Below the pieces are notes generated by a model, which was not told the origin of the DNA, did no database searches, and worked only from the letters and a program-made list of their open reading frames with translations. Shown piece after piece: positions 1-9,321 of a DNA stretch of 64,000 nucleotides (its first letter is position 1; each line of letters starts with the position of its first letter). Both the position numbers and the translations under genes were made by a program. The stretch is from Chthonomonas sp. UBA1950 (GTDB lineage Bacteria > Armatimonadota > Fimbriimonadia > Fimbriimonadales > Fimbriimonadaceae), in assembly GCA_002336105.1 (NCBI GenBank), contig DDEQ01000046.1, positions 118,335 through 182,334 on the forward strand, given 5' to 3'.

Positions 1-23
1 TTCAAATCCTGTCCCCGCACCCA
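1..23 (+). tRNA. 3' end of a tRNA (partial), possibly initiator tRNA-Met
   Basis: The first bases fit a T-loop (TTCAAAT), the 3' strand of a T-stem (CCTGT), a 7-base acceptor strand (CCCCGCA), a discriminator C and an encoded CCA at 21-23. The acceptor strand ending in A72 is what bacterial initiator tRNA-Met carries, but initiators normally have A73, and the 5' part lies outside the window. Identity is therefore a guess; that it is a tRNA end is reasonably likely. Confidence 0.55.
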
Positions 24-54
24 ATCCTCCTATTACACGTTGAATACGTGTCGT

Positions 55-93
55 ACTCATCCGATTGGCAAGTTCCATTTGGTACGGATGAGT
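55..93. repeat. 9-bp inverted repeat with 21-nt loop
   Basis: ACTCATCCG (55-63) is the exact reverse complement of CGGATGAGT (85-93). It lies between the tRNA end and the antiporter gene. There is no T-run after it, so it is a poor intrinsic terminator; it could be an operator or a processing hairpin for the tRNA transcript. Function unknown. Confidence 0.35.
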
Positions 94-184
94 GCAAGAT
101 TCCCATAAAAATCTGTTACTTATCCTAACTCACCAGGTCTGCGCGAAATTAGGTCAACCTTACGCCTGAGTGTATACTCTTCCG

Positions 185-1966
185 ATGGTACACGACACTT
201 CACTCATCGTGACCATCGCAGCCGGCCTAAGCTTGGCTTTTCTTTTTGGCGTGATAGCTGCAAAGGTTGGCTTGCCGCCTTTATTGGGTTACTTGATGGC
301 CGGTCTGGCTGTTGGCCCCTTCACGCCGGGCATCATGGCTGATAGCGCGGTGGCTCAGCAACTATCCGAAATCGGCGTGACATTGCTGATGTTTGGAGTT
401 GGACTCCATTTCTCAATCAAAGATCTGTGGGCCGTTCGAAAAGTCGCCATACCCGGAGCTATCGTCCAAATCGCGGTCGCAACCACCTTAGGCTTAGCTC
501 TTGGAACGCTTTTCAACATGAAGTTCGGTGCCGGTCTAGTTTTCGGCCTTTGTCTTTCTGTTGCTAGCACAGTCGTTTTACTCAGAGCACTCAACGATCG
601 CAATCTGATGGATTCAGCAAATGGAAGAATCGCGATTGGGTGGCTTGTCGTCGAGGACCTTGTCACAGTTTTAGCCTTGGTTGCATTGCCTGCGCTATCA
701 GGTTCCTTAGGAGGCACTCAATCGAGTGAACAGCAGTCAGTCGCCTTGACTCTCGGGATGACCTTCCTAAAGGTCACCGCTTTTGTGGGCCTGATGCTGA
801 TCATCGGAAAGCGAGTGATTCCTGCCGTTCTTGGGCGCGTAGCAAGTAGTGGCTCGCGAGAACTCTTCACGCTCGGAGTCGTTGCAATAGCGCTCGGAAT
901 TGCATTCGGTTCATCAGCTCTCTTCGGAGTTTCACCAGCTCTTGGCGCGTTTTTCGCTGGTATCGTGATCGCAGAGTCAGACCTTTCCCATCGGGCGAAC
1001 GCTGAAATCTTGCCGCTTCAAGAAACCTTCACAGTTCTCTTCTTTGTTGCCGTCGGGATGCTCTTCAACCCGTATGTTCTTGTCGAGCACCCACTTCAAG
1101 TATTCGCAGCGCTCGTCATCGTCACCGTTGGAAAATCAGTAGCGGCAGCCGCGATTGTTCTTCTGTTTCGCTATCCCATCGCAACCGCTCTCGTTATCTC
1201 GGCGAGCCTAGCACAAATTGGTGAGTTCAGCTTTATCTTGGCCAGCCTGGGACTAAGCCTAGGGCTAATAAGGTCGGAAGCTCTTAGCGTGATCTTAGCT
1301 GTTGGCGTGCTTTCGATCGGCCTAAACCCTCTGGTCTTTAGCCTGTCCACTAAGCTCACCACGATCGTTGAGCGAAATCCCAAGTGGCTTAAGCTCTGTG
1401 AAGGGGACACCGCTAACATATTCACCGAATATGACCAGACCACTGATGCGCTCAAGAACCACGCCATCATGGTCGGTTTTGGCCGCGTGGGAGCCGTTAT
1501 TGGTGCTGCGCTTTCAAGGACTGGCGTGCCTTACGTTGTTGTTGACCTCGACCGTGAAGTGATCAATATGCTTCAGGAAAACCAAATCCCAACCATCTTT
1601 GGAGACGCTTCAAGGCCGGGAGTTTTGGAACATGCTCATCTCAACAGTGCAGCTATCCTGATTGTCGCAACTCCAGCAAAGTCCCAAGCTCGCGAGATTG
1701 TTCAGGTTGCCCGCAACTTACGACCCGATTTGAAGATTTGCGTTCGAACGCATCATGCTGGTGATGTGAGTTTCTTCGATGCCCTCCGCATTGAGCGAGT
1801 TGTCCTCGGCGAGCTCGAAACTGCGCTTGAGATGGCCGGGTTCGCAATGAGTGCAACCCACTCGAACCCGCAGATTGTTTCAACAACTATTGATGACCTC
1901 CGGCAGGTTGGCGCAAAGATCATGGAGACCAAGCACGACTGTCTGCCCGAAGCTTCTTCGAGCTAG
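185..1966 (+). CDS. ybaL: YbaL/KefB-type K+(Na+)/H+ antiporter with TrkA-N domain
   Basis: This is an inner-membrane monovalent cation:proton antiporter of the CPA2 family. About the first 390 residues form a polytopic exchanger core with the family signatures LLMFGVGLHFS, TVVLLRAL and LAQIGEFSFILA. A cytosolic nucleotide-binding TrkA-N domain follows from about residue 425, with a Rossmann glycine motif (GFGRVGAVIG) and a conserved DLD. The exchanger part resembles E. coli YbaL closely along its length. The reading frame is open from a GTG at 170, but the ATG at 185 is the likelier start because the membrane core follows directly; neither has a good ribosome binding site. The gene stands alone between a tRNA and a convergent gene. 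Physiological role is inferred: ion and pH homeostasis or stress efflux. Confidence 0.9.
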   Translation: MVHDTSLIVTIAAGLSLAFLFGVIAAKVGLPPLLGYLMAGLAVGPFTPGIMADSAVAQQLSEIGVTLLMFGVGLHFSIKDLWAVRKVAIPGAIVQIAVATTLGLALGTLFNMKFGAGLVFGLCLSVASTVVLLRALNDRNLMDSANGRIAIGWLVVEDLVTVLALVALPALSGSLGGTQSSEQQSVALTLGMTFLKVTAFVGLMLIIGKRVIPAVLGRVASSGSRELFTLGVVAIALGIAFGSSALFGVSPALGAFFAGIVIAESDLSHRANAEILPLQETFTVLFFVAVGMLFNPYVLVEHPLQVFAALVIVTVGKSVAAAAIVLLFRYPIATALVISASLAQIGEFSFILASLGLSLGLIRSEALSVILAVGVLSIGLNPLVFSLSTKLTTIVERNPKWLKLCEGDTANIFTEYDQTTDALKNHAIMVGFGRVGAVIGAALSRTGVPYVVVDLDREVINMLQENQIPTIFGDASRPGVLEHAHLNSAAILIVATPAKSQAREIVQVARNLRPDLKICVRTHHAGDVSFFDALRIERVVLGELETALEMAGFAMSATHSNPQIVSTTIDDLRQVGAKIMETKHDCLPEASSS

Positions 1967-1968
1967 CT

Positions 1969-4914
1969 TTACTTGATTCGATATGAATAAAGTGAAGTTC
2001 GAGCACAGATGAATAAGGTGTTCCCATCCGTTCCGCCAAGCACAACTTGGATAGGTCGCTCTGGAACTCGTATGGTCTGCTTAAGCTTGCCTTTCGAATC
2101 GTAAACGAATACTTGTCCGGCCGCCAAGTAAACATCCCCTTGCGGAGAGACAGCCAAGCACTCTCCGCCTTGCTCTGCGAACAGCTCTGGGTGACTCAAG
2201 TTGCCTTGTTGATCGACAACGCACCGATAAGTCTGCATTTGCGCTTCGGAGGTGATGTAGGCGACACTCTTTGAGAAGGCACGGCTCAACCCGAAGGTAC
2301 GAATCACATCCTGTAGCTTCGCTCCCCAACTGAGCGCTCCATCGATGAAATCTTGGCCGACAGGGATGAAAACGGAGTGATCTTTCGAAACAATGTGAAA
2401 CGGACGCTCGACCTGATGACCGTTCATCAGATTCCAATCAAACTCCCAGTAAGTAGCCGGCAAGATCGGAGTCCCGTTCTGAAAGGTCGCAGGAATTGGG
2501 CTCAGTAGCTCGATCAATCCGGGATGTTCGGGGTTGAAAGAATAGACGGTGCCTCGGCCGTCACTCGAAATTACGAGTAAGTTTCCGCTATCGTCAAAAA
2601 CCAAGTTCACCGGGCTCAAAGGAGCATCTTGAACAAGCCGGACCTGCTGTTTTGAGACAGACCAGCAGTAAATGGACTTACGCTTTGCGTCAACAAAGTA
2701 GAAATCTCCATTTGGCGCCACCGCACCGCCAGATATGTTGTGAAATCCGCCCGCAAGCTTCTTGACCTTCGAGTTCGGTGCTACCGGTTTCGAAGTATTG
2801 GTGATGTGAAAGTAAGCAAACTCACGTTGCCTAAGTTGCGCCCCGGATGCACTTTCCGAAATGGCGTTATCAAACGAAACTTTGCTATTGCTGTAGCAGT
2901 GAAAACCGCGAAACTTGATCTCTGGACTATCGACTACTGACACGGCAGTATTGAACGGTTCAACCATGCTCACCACTCGATACATGTTCATGTTCGCAAT
3001 CTTGATGTTTGAGCACTGAGTCAGCTCCAGCGGCAATGCGGATGGCCCTTCACCTCGCTCCTCTTCGGTTTGAAGAGCTACTAACGACCAGTTCGAAGCA
3101 TTCCTCAGAATCACCTCGTTACGTACATGATGCTCGCTTGAAACTTGGTAAATTTGGCCCTTCGTCGATGTCTCACTCACCATCATTCCCGCTTGAGCGT
3201 AGGGAGAAGCGGTCCACAAATCCTTGAAGGTTCCGCCGCCGCCTTCGGTCACCCACAGGCTCGGATACTGCGAATCCCACCGCCTTTCGGGGTTCGGATC
3301 ACCCGTCTTGTGGGCGTCATAGATTGCCGGCCCACCTGTTCCGTGTCCACCAAGGAACTTCACGTCATCAATCACCGAGTGTTCGCTCGAACGCCACAAG
3401 ACGCCAACCGCAGCAGGGTTTTTGCCGCCAGTATCGATTCCGATACCAGTTATGAGGTTATGACTCCCTTTCTGTGTTTCGATCAAAGCGTGAGGCGCGC
3501 CAGCAAATGGCGGCCCCGGACGGTACCAAGGATTCGGATCAGCGGGTGGTTCGGGAACACCCGCAAATGCTGGTGTTCCATCTGCGATCATGATCCGGGT
3601 CGTCATCGGATTTAAACCAATGAGCGTGGTATTTGGCTTCAAAAGGATCGTATCGCTCACCAAATAAAAGCCAGTCGGAAAGTAGAGAGTTGGATGCTTG
3701 GCAATCGCTTCTCGCAAGACAGTAGTGTTGTCTGTCTTTCCATCGCCAATCGCGCCGAGTTTGGTCACGTCGATCCACTCCTTCGTTGAAGGCACCGTCC
3801 TCGGCGCGTCCTGAGCTACCTCGGAAGGCTGACCAGGCTTTGCTTCGTACACGGTCTTGACCTGCCCGAAATCCGAAATGGAACCGAAGTGAAGCCCATG
3901 TGAAAAACTTCCGACCGTATAAGTCCTTCCCTTTCCTTTTAGTTCTCGACCACTTTCGAACCGGGCGAAGACTGGCACATCTTTGCACTCGAGATTTTCT
4001 GCATTCAGCTGTAGACGCAGACTCTTTTCACGACTAATCGTGATCGCGGGACCGCTAATGTTCTCCAACTTAGCGTCCTGCATCCAGAGTTGTTCGGTCA
4101 AGCCTGGAGTAATTGCAACAGCAGTCGGAACATTTGAAAAGTGCGGGCGAACGAGCGTCAGTCCGGTAACCCTTGTGCTGATCGCGGCGACCTCTTGACC
4201 GTCGAATCGAGCGTCCATCATCGTAAACTGCCATCCAGGCGACGGCGTCCGTGTGATGAGTCCGTATTGACCGCCATTAAAGGTTAGGTCCTCAGCAAAG
4301 TTGCCAATATCGTGAACGCCAGCAAGTGCATCGTTCAGCTGGAAATCCATGTGCGAAAGGAAACAATGTTGTGCGTACTTGGCCCGAATGCCTACTGCGG
4401 CAGGATTTCCATTTTGAATCTCAATGTTAATGTTGCTAACCGCAGAATAGAACGTGCCAGGGTTTGCTTCATTGTTCAGCTCAAAATCTAAGCCATTTCT
4501 TCCGTCGGGAGCAGTCTGCTGATAATCGAATGGACGGTCGGGGCGAGGTCGGCTCCCGGCAAAGAACAGCATGAACTTTTCGTTCTTCTGGTAACCAGGC
4601 GTATTTGCTCCGAGAACAAAAACCGGGCGAATCGGGCCAACGCCGATAAGGCGAACACCGGGCCAGACTACAACCGTTTTGCTCAGTCGATACCTGCCGG
4701 ATGGAACAAAGACGATTCCCGCTCCTGGGACTGCATCGATGGCTTTCTGAAGCGCATCGGAGTCATCAACAACGCCGTTTCCTTTTGCAGAAAACTCTGG
4801 TGCGTCAAGGTAGATCGCGCCTTTATCCTCTATTCGTGTTGGATAAAAGGATGGCGACTGGGCGGTAGAAATGAGTGCTAAAGACATCACAAAGAACGGG
4901 AATAAGCCAACCAT
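1969..4914 (-). CDS. Secreted double beta-helix protein (pectate-lyase superfamily, GH55-like) with C-terminal propeller-like domain
   Basis: A 981-residue exported protein with a signal peptide at about residues 1-20. Two right-handed beta-helix modules start with the same signature: about residue 40 (KGNGVVDDSDALQKAID, then VPSGRYRLSKTV) and about residue 385 (GAIGDGKTDNTTVL, then FPTGFYLVSDTI). Tandem pairing of this kind is the architecture of GH55 beta-1,3-glucanases and phage-type pectate_lyase_3 proteins. The last 260 residues contain SMP-30/NHL-like segments (GAVAPNGDFYFVDAKRK, NLVFDDSGNLLVISSDGRG) suggesting a beta-propeller. The substrate cannot be read from the sequence; a polysaccharide-active enzyme is likely. 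It ends convergently with the antiporter gene (2 bp between stop codons) and has no operon partner. Confidence 0.75.
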   Translation of the reverse strand: MVGLFPFFVMSLALISTAQSPSFYPTRIEDKGAIYLDAPEFSAKGNGVVDDSDALQKAIDAVPGAGIVFVPSGRYRLSKTVVVWPGVRLIGVGPIRPVFVLGANTPGYQKNEKFMLFFAGSRPRPDRPFDYQQTAPDGRNGLDFELNNEANPGTFYSAVSNINIEIQNGNPAAVGIRAKYAQHCFLSHMDFQLNDALAGVHDIGNFAEDLTFNGGQYGLITRTPSPGWQFTMMDARFDGQEVAAISTRVTGLTLVRPHFSNVPTAVAITPGLTEQLWMQDAKLENISGPAITISREKSLRLQLNAENLECKDVPVFARFESGRELKGKGRTYTVGSFSHGLHFGSISDFGQVKTVYEAKPGQPSEVAQDAPRTVPSTKEWIDVTKLGAIGDGKTDNTTVLREAIAKHPTLYFPTGFYLVSDTILLKPNTTLIGLNPMTTRIMIADGTPAFAGVPEPPADPNPWYRPGPPFAGAPHALIETQKGSHNLITGIGIDTGGKNPAAVGVLWRSSEHSVIDDVKFLGGHGTGGPAIYDAHKTGDPNPERRWDSQYPSLWVTEGGGGTFKDLWTASPYAQAGMMVSETSTKGQIYQVSSEHHVRNEVILRNASNWSLVALQTEEERGEGPSALPLELTQCSNIKIANMNMYRVVSMVEPFNTAVSVVDSPEIKFRGFHCYSNSKVSFDNAISESASGAQLRQREFAYFHITNTSKPVAPNSKVKKLAGGFHNISGGAVAPNGDFYFVDAKRKSIYCWSVSKQQVRLVQDAPLSPVNLVFDDSGNLLVISSDGRGTVYSFNPEHPGLIELLSPIPATFQNGTPILPATYWEFDWNLMNGHQVERPFHIVSKDHSVFIPVGQDFIDGALSWGAKLQDVIRTFGLSRAFSKSVAYITSEAQMQTYRCVVDQQGNLSHPELFAEQGGECLAVSPQGDVYLAAGQVFVYDSKGKLKQTIRVPERPIQVVLGGTDGNTLFICARTSLYSYRIK

Positions 4915-5167
4915 GGACCCTTCTCAATTGGATCTGCAACGACCCAGAAGATGAATCGGAGTCTACACTAGCGGTCCTCTCTTGAGAACTCACCAACCTC
5001 TTTATGCGGCAAGTACGGCTAGGCCATTTCGTCTGTCTGTCGAACTGGATACATTTCCGTTGATCTTGGATCTAACGTCTGGCAATCAGCCTCGCCTTGG
5101 GTATTTTCATTTTTGAAGGTGCCGTTTTCTTAACGTTGCGAAAGCGTCCCCACAGTAAGGAAAGTTA

Positions 5168-6811
5168 ATGCCAATAATCCCCCTAGGAGCGATGCTCCTA
5201 ACCTTCGCGGCTAAGCCCATTCCGGTGGACGCTTTGCTCTATTCAACCATGCCATGTACGGACAAGCACTCACTGGAAATGGCAATGGATGGTGATTCGA
5301 AAACCTCGTTTCGATCTTATTACGGCATGGGAGACAATGACAGTTTCACAGTCATCCTGAGCCGACCGATCAAAGCTCGATCAATCAAGATTACGACCGG
5401 CTCCGAAAATCGAAACATCCTAAATGATGCCGTCATTGAAGTAAGCCCAGACGGAACGAAGTTCAGCACAATAGCTTCTTTCGGAAAAGATGGCATTGCC
5501 GAAGCAAAACTGAAGGGCGACCTTTATTGGTTCCGAATCCGGATGAACCCAAATCGGGCTACATCCCATCTTGAGATCTCAGAGATCTCAATTGACTCGA
5601 GCACTCCAATCGGCCAAGTCCAACGCGGTTCAGGAAGAGGATTTATTGATGTATCGAGGACTCCCGACTTAGCCGAGTGGGCAGCAATTGCCGAGAAGAA
5701 AATGGAAGCCTTCTGGCCAAATACGCAGGCTCTGCTTTATACAGATGGCTTCATCACTCCCAACGCAATCCACGTTATTTATGAAGTCGGGGCACGAGTG
5801 ACTCCGGTCGCGGCGACGGGCGGCGGAAAAATGCAGGTGAACGGGGAATACGCCAGGAAGCACCCCGACGACACCGGGCTCGTCGTTCACGAAGCTGCAC
5901 ACGCAATTCAATCAGGCGGTTCACCGGGCTGGCTAATCGAAGCCATCGCTGACTATATCCGATGGATCAAGTACGAGCCAGAGAACTTCACATACGGAAT
6001 CGACCTTCAAAAAGGGACTCCGCACGAGCCATATCGCGCTGGAGCCGCATTTATTGGCTGGCTTGAGCTTCATTACGATGCAAAACTTGCGACGAAGCTG
6101 AACGAAGCAACCCGATTTGGAACCTATCGCGATGCTCTGTTTGAAAAGTACTGCGGCAAACCCATTGATGTGCTCTACAAAGAATTCGTCGAGGCGTATA
6201 AGGCTGACAAACCCAGTTTGCTCAAGAAGCCGACTCCTCCAGGTATGCAGTCTCGTTCACTTCCGATGGTTAGCGGACCCACTACCGCGGTTCCACTTAC
6301 CTTTGCGGAGTTTGGGTTATCAAAGGACGGAGCAAAGTTCGCGGAAAACCAAGGGTTTGACGAAGGTGGCGCAAGCTACTCATCAAACCTGGTAGGTAAC
6401 ACCTTGAACTGGAAAGGCGTCTCTTTCAAAGTCGGCTCAGGCTCCGAAAAAAACATAGTTGTGGCGAAGGGCCAAAGTATTGAGCTAAGCGGAAAGCACT
6501 CATCACTCTGGTTTCTTGGAGCAGCAGTCGATGGAGGGCAACGCGAACAAAATGTTGTCATTGTGTACGCCGATGGCACTCAGCAAACCATCGTGCAGAA
6601 TTTCAGTGACTGGTACGAGCCTGGAGAGTTCCCAGGTGAATCGATTGCTGTTCGCACTGAATACCGAAATATGGCAGACGGTAGCCGAGATCCGAGGCCG
6701 TTCTACCTCTATTCCTATGGATTCAAGCTTGATTCTACTAAGGAACTGAAGGCAGTCAAGCTTCCCAATAACACAAATATCAGGCTCGTTTCCGTCTCTC
6801 TTGGAGACTGA
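5168..6811 (+). CDS. Secreted BSP-family metallopeptidase with discoidin-like N-terminal domain
   Basis: A 547-residue secreted protein. Residues about 20-145 look like an F5/8 type C (discoidin) module, a carbohydrate-binding fold. The central part is a 'basic secretory protein' type zinc peptidase: HEAAH at residues 241-245, followed by WLIEAIADY, matching the HExxH...WLxExxADY pattern of that family, in which the two His and a downstream residue bind zinc. The C-terminal 180 residues resemble domains appended to secreted glycosidases in related bacteria, but I cannot name the family. Start ATG at 5168 has AAGGA ten bases upstream. It is followed by a strong hairpin terminator. A role in degrading glycoprotein or cell-wall protein is inference from context (GH92 next door). 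Confidence 0.75.
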   Translation: MPIIPLGAMLLTFAAKPIPVDALLYSTMPCTDKHSLEMAMDGDSKTSFRSYYGMGDNDSFTVILSRPIKARSIKITTGSENRNILNDAVIEVSPDGTKFSTIASFGKDGIAEAKLKGDLYWFRIRMNPNRATSHLEISEISIDSSTPIGQVQRGSGRGFIDVSRTPDLAEWAAIAEKKMEAFWPNTQALLYTDGFITPNAIHVIYEVGARVTPVAATGGGKMQVNGEYARKHPDDTGLVVHEAAHAIQSGGSPGWLIEAIADYIRWIKYEPENFTYGIDLQKGTPHEPYRAGAAFIGWLELHYDAKLATKLNEATRFGTYRDALFEKYCGKPIDVLYKEFVEAYKADKPSLLKKPTPPGMQSRSLPMVSGPTTAVPLTFAEFGLSKDGAKFAENQGFDEGGASYSSNLVGNTLNWKGVSFKVGSGSEKNIVVAKGQSIELSGKHSSLWFLGAAVDGGQREQNVVIVYADGTQQTIVQNFSDWYEPGEFPGESIAVRTEYRNMADGSRDPRPFYLYSYGFKLDSTKELKAVKLPNNTNIRLVSVSLGD

Positions 6812-6824
6812 GCCACTGGCTTGT

Positions 6825-6864
6825 AGCGACTTGCGCATACATACGCGCAAGTCGCTTCTTTCTT
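6825..6864 (+). terminator. Rho-independent terminator after the BSP peptidase
   Basis: A perfect 12-bp stem (6825-6836 pairs with 6845-6856, loop ATACATAC) is followed by TCTTTCTT. It separates the peptidase gene from GH92, so the two are probably transcribed independently. Confidence 0.75.
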
Positions 6865-6976
6865 GTTGACACCTTCTTTTTGCTTATCTGAACTGTTTTG
6901 AACCTATTCAGGTTCAAAGCAAGGTCACGTGTGGTAAGCAGAATAGAACCTAAACGAGCCTGGTTGGTTCGGATAG

Positions 6977-9280
6977 ATGGTGGACAATATGAACCAATAC
7001 AACCCAAAGATGGGAGGTCTTGTAGCCTCAGTGATGGCGCTGAACCTTGCAGCTACAGCGGAAGCCGACCAAGTACCTACAGTCGGTAAGCATCTGTCGA
7101 TGGTGAATGTGATGCAGGGAACAAACTCTGTTCGAGAGTTTAGTCACGGCAACATTTTTCCACTCATCTGCGCGCCATTCGGAATGACCGACTGGTCGGT
7201 GCAGAATGCTGGCGGAATTGACGAAAGATTCTTTTTCCAATCTCGTCGAAACACCTTTGTTGGCATCCGCGCAACCCACCAGCCTTCCCCTTGGGCCGGC
7301 GATTACGGACATTTTTCCATCACTCCTCAGACCGGACCAGTCCGAACAGAAACCGCGGATCGAGAGGCAACATACGATCCGAAAACGACGATCATGAGGC
7401 CTGATTACCTCAAGATTCGGTTGAGCAAATACAATCTCACCGCCGAAGTCACCGCAACAGAAAGGTCATCAGTTTGGCGCGTCACCGTTGATCGAACGGA
7501 GAAATCCGCGCGGCTGGTGTTCGATCTGGCTGGTGATGCCCAATTTCAGTTCAAAGGAAACAAGCTCTGGGGATACACCAAATACCATGGTGGACCGGCT
7601 CTCGGGGACTTTCATTGCTATTTCGTGGCCTATCTAGATAGGCCGATCACTAGCGGCAAAGGCGTGGGTTCTGACATTGGGTCAGGCAAGGGTGCCGGAT
7701 ATGTTGAGTTCGATACTTCGAACCGCAAGCCTATGGAGATGCGAATTGCGACAAGCTTCATCAGTCCAGAGCAAGCCGAGCTAAATCTAGATCGAGAAAC
7801 GGCCAAAGGATTCGAGGCGTCGCGTAGATCGACTGCAGACGCCTGGGAGAAAATGCTTTCCCGGTTTGAAGTGAAAGGACCCCAGGAACGAGAAGAGACA
7901 TTCTATTCGTGCCTCTATCGTTCGTTGAAGTTCCCACGCAAGCTGTACGAAATCAACAAAAAGGGAGAGCAAATCCACTACAGCCCTTGGAGCGGGAAAA
8001 TTGAGAAAGGCCCTGCCTATACCGATACTGGACTTTGGGACACATTTCGAACTCAGTTCCCGATGTTCTCTATTGCTTATCCGGACATCTACGGTGAGAT
8101 CGTCGAAGGTTGGATGAATGCCTATCGCGAAGGCGGCTGGCTTCCTCATTGGCCGAATCCAGGTGGATTCTTGGCAATGCCCGGGAACTACGCCGACAAC
8201 ATGGTCACCGATGCCATGGTGAAGGGCATTAAGGGTTTTGACTACAAGACCGCCTACCAAGCGCTGAGAAAAGACGCATTTACGATTCCGCAACGCAATA
8301 CTGGAAAACCTGAAGGGGGCAAACCTGAACTCGCGGAGTACCTGAAGCTAGGTTACATGCCCGAGCGCAAATCGGAATATTGGGTATCGATGACCCTCGA
8401 CTATTCCTCAAACGATTGGGCTGTCGCTCAAGCAGCAAAGTTGATGGGGCAGACCGAGGACTACAACTCCCTCATGAAGCGATCACAGAACTACAAGAAT
8501 CTTTGGGATCCTTCGGTTGGGTTTATGAGAAGTAAAAAAGCGGACGGCTCGTGGAGTCCGAACTTTGACGAATACTATTGGGGAGGCCCTTACACCGAAA
8601 GCGGTCCTTGGCAAAGCAGTTGGGGCGTACAACATGACGCACTAGGGCTCGCAGACCTGCTGGGCGGTCCCGACGCATTGGCTGCAAAGCTCGATGATCT
8701 GTTCACACATCCACCGATCTTCAACACTGGTGGGTACGGTGGTGTGATTCACGAGATGGTCGAGTTTGTGGCTTGTGGAATGGGGCAATACGGAGCCTGT
8801 AACCAACCGAGCTTCCACCTTCCCTACCTGTATTGCGGTATTGGCCAACCATGGAAGGCGGAATACTGGACCCGTAAAGCCTGCCGACAGTTATTCAATG
8901 CTGGCCCGGATGGATTTGCCGGTGACGAGGACAACGGCTCGAACTCCTCTTGGTACATTCTCAGCTCCATAGGGATTTACCCGCTCACGCCTGGTCACCC
9001 GAGCTATGTTTTAACCAGCCCAGAGTTCGACTCGATAAAGATAAACATTCCCGGTGGCAAGGTCATCAGCATCACCGCGAACGATAACTCGGAGAAGAAC
9101 GTTTACGTGAAGGCGAGAACAGTAAACGGCGCGCCTTGGACCAAAGCTTGGATTTCCCATAAGGACCTAGTGAGTGGGATCAGCATCGTAACAACCATGT
9201 CTCCCACCCCCAACATCCGCAAGCTCAATTCGAAGGATCTTCCCTATTCAGCGAAAACTGAACTAGCCTCCAAGAGGTGA
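6977..9280 (+). CDS. GH92 alpha-mannosidase, secreted
   Basis: Family GH92 enzymes are calcium-dependent exo-alpha-mannosidases, usually alpha-1,2, that trim high-mannose N-glycans or yeast mannan. The 767-residue product shows the family pattern: QGTNSVREFSHGNIFP near the N-terminus, EGGWLPHWPNPG, GNYADNMVTDAMVKG, and near residue 649 GDEDNGSNSSWYILSSIG, equivalent to the GNDDxGxMSAWY catalytic-base region. A signal peptide ends near AATAEA. Two in-frame starts exist: ATG 6977 and ATG 6989; the second gives a cleaner signal peptide. It faces the cation ATPase gene across a long palindrome. Linkage specificity is not readable; the two nearby GH130 genes are consistent with mannose-glycan use. 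Confidence 0.9.
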   Translation: MVDNMNQYNPKMGGLVASVMALNLAATAEADQVPTVGKHLSMVNVMQGTNSVREFSHGNIFPLICAPFGMTDWSVQNAGGIDERFFFQSRRNTFVGIRATHQPSPWAGDYGHFSITPQTGPVRTETADREATYDPKTTIMRPDYLKIRLSKYNLTAEVTATERSSVWRVTVDRTEKSARLVFDLAGDAQFQFKGNKLWGYTKYHGGPALGDFHCYFVAYLDRPITSGKGVGSDIGSGKGAGYVEFDTSNRKPMEMRIATSFISPEQAELNLDRETAKGFEASRRSTADAWEKMLSRFEVKGPQEREETFYSCLYRSLKFPRKLYEINKKGEQIHYSPWSGKIEKGPAYTDTGLWDTFRTQFPMFSIAYPDIYGEIVEGWMNAYREGGWLPHWPNPGGFLAMPGNYADNMVTDAMVKGIKGFDYKTAYQALRKDAFTIPQRNTGKPEGGKPELAEYLKLGYMPERKSEYWVSMTLDYSSNDWAVAQAAKLMGQTEDYNSLMKRSQNYKNLWDPSVGFMRSKKADGSWSPNFDEYYWGGPYTESGPWQSSWGVQHDALGLADLLGGPDALAAKLDDLFTHPPIFNTGGYGGVIHEMVEFVACGMGQYGACNQPSFHLPYLYCGIGQPWKAEYWTRKACRQLFNAGPDGFAGDEDNGSNSSWYILSSIGIYPLTPGHPSYVLTSPEFDSIKINIPGGKVISITANDNSEKNVYVKARTVNGAPWTKAWISHKDLVSGISIVTTMSPTPNIRKLNSKDLPYSAKTELASKR

Positions 9281-9285
9281 GTTTG

Positions 9286-9321
9286 ATAAGGTTCTTTCGG
9301 CCATGGCCGAAAGAACCTTAT
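9286..9321. terminator. Perfect 36-bp palindrome, bidirectional terminator
   Basis: Positions 9286-9302 are the exact reverse complement of 9305-9321, with AT at the centre. It lies in the convergent junction between GH92 and the metal ATPase and includes the ATPase stop codon (9318-9320). On the plus strand it runs into TTATTT. No loop is left unpaired in DNA, so a cruciform or a 16-bp RNA hairpin is possible. Confidence 0.7.
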
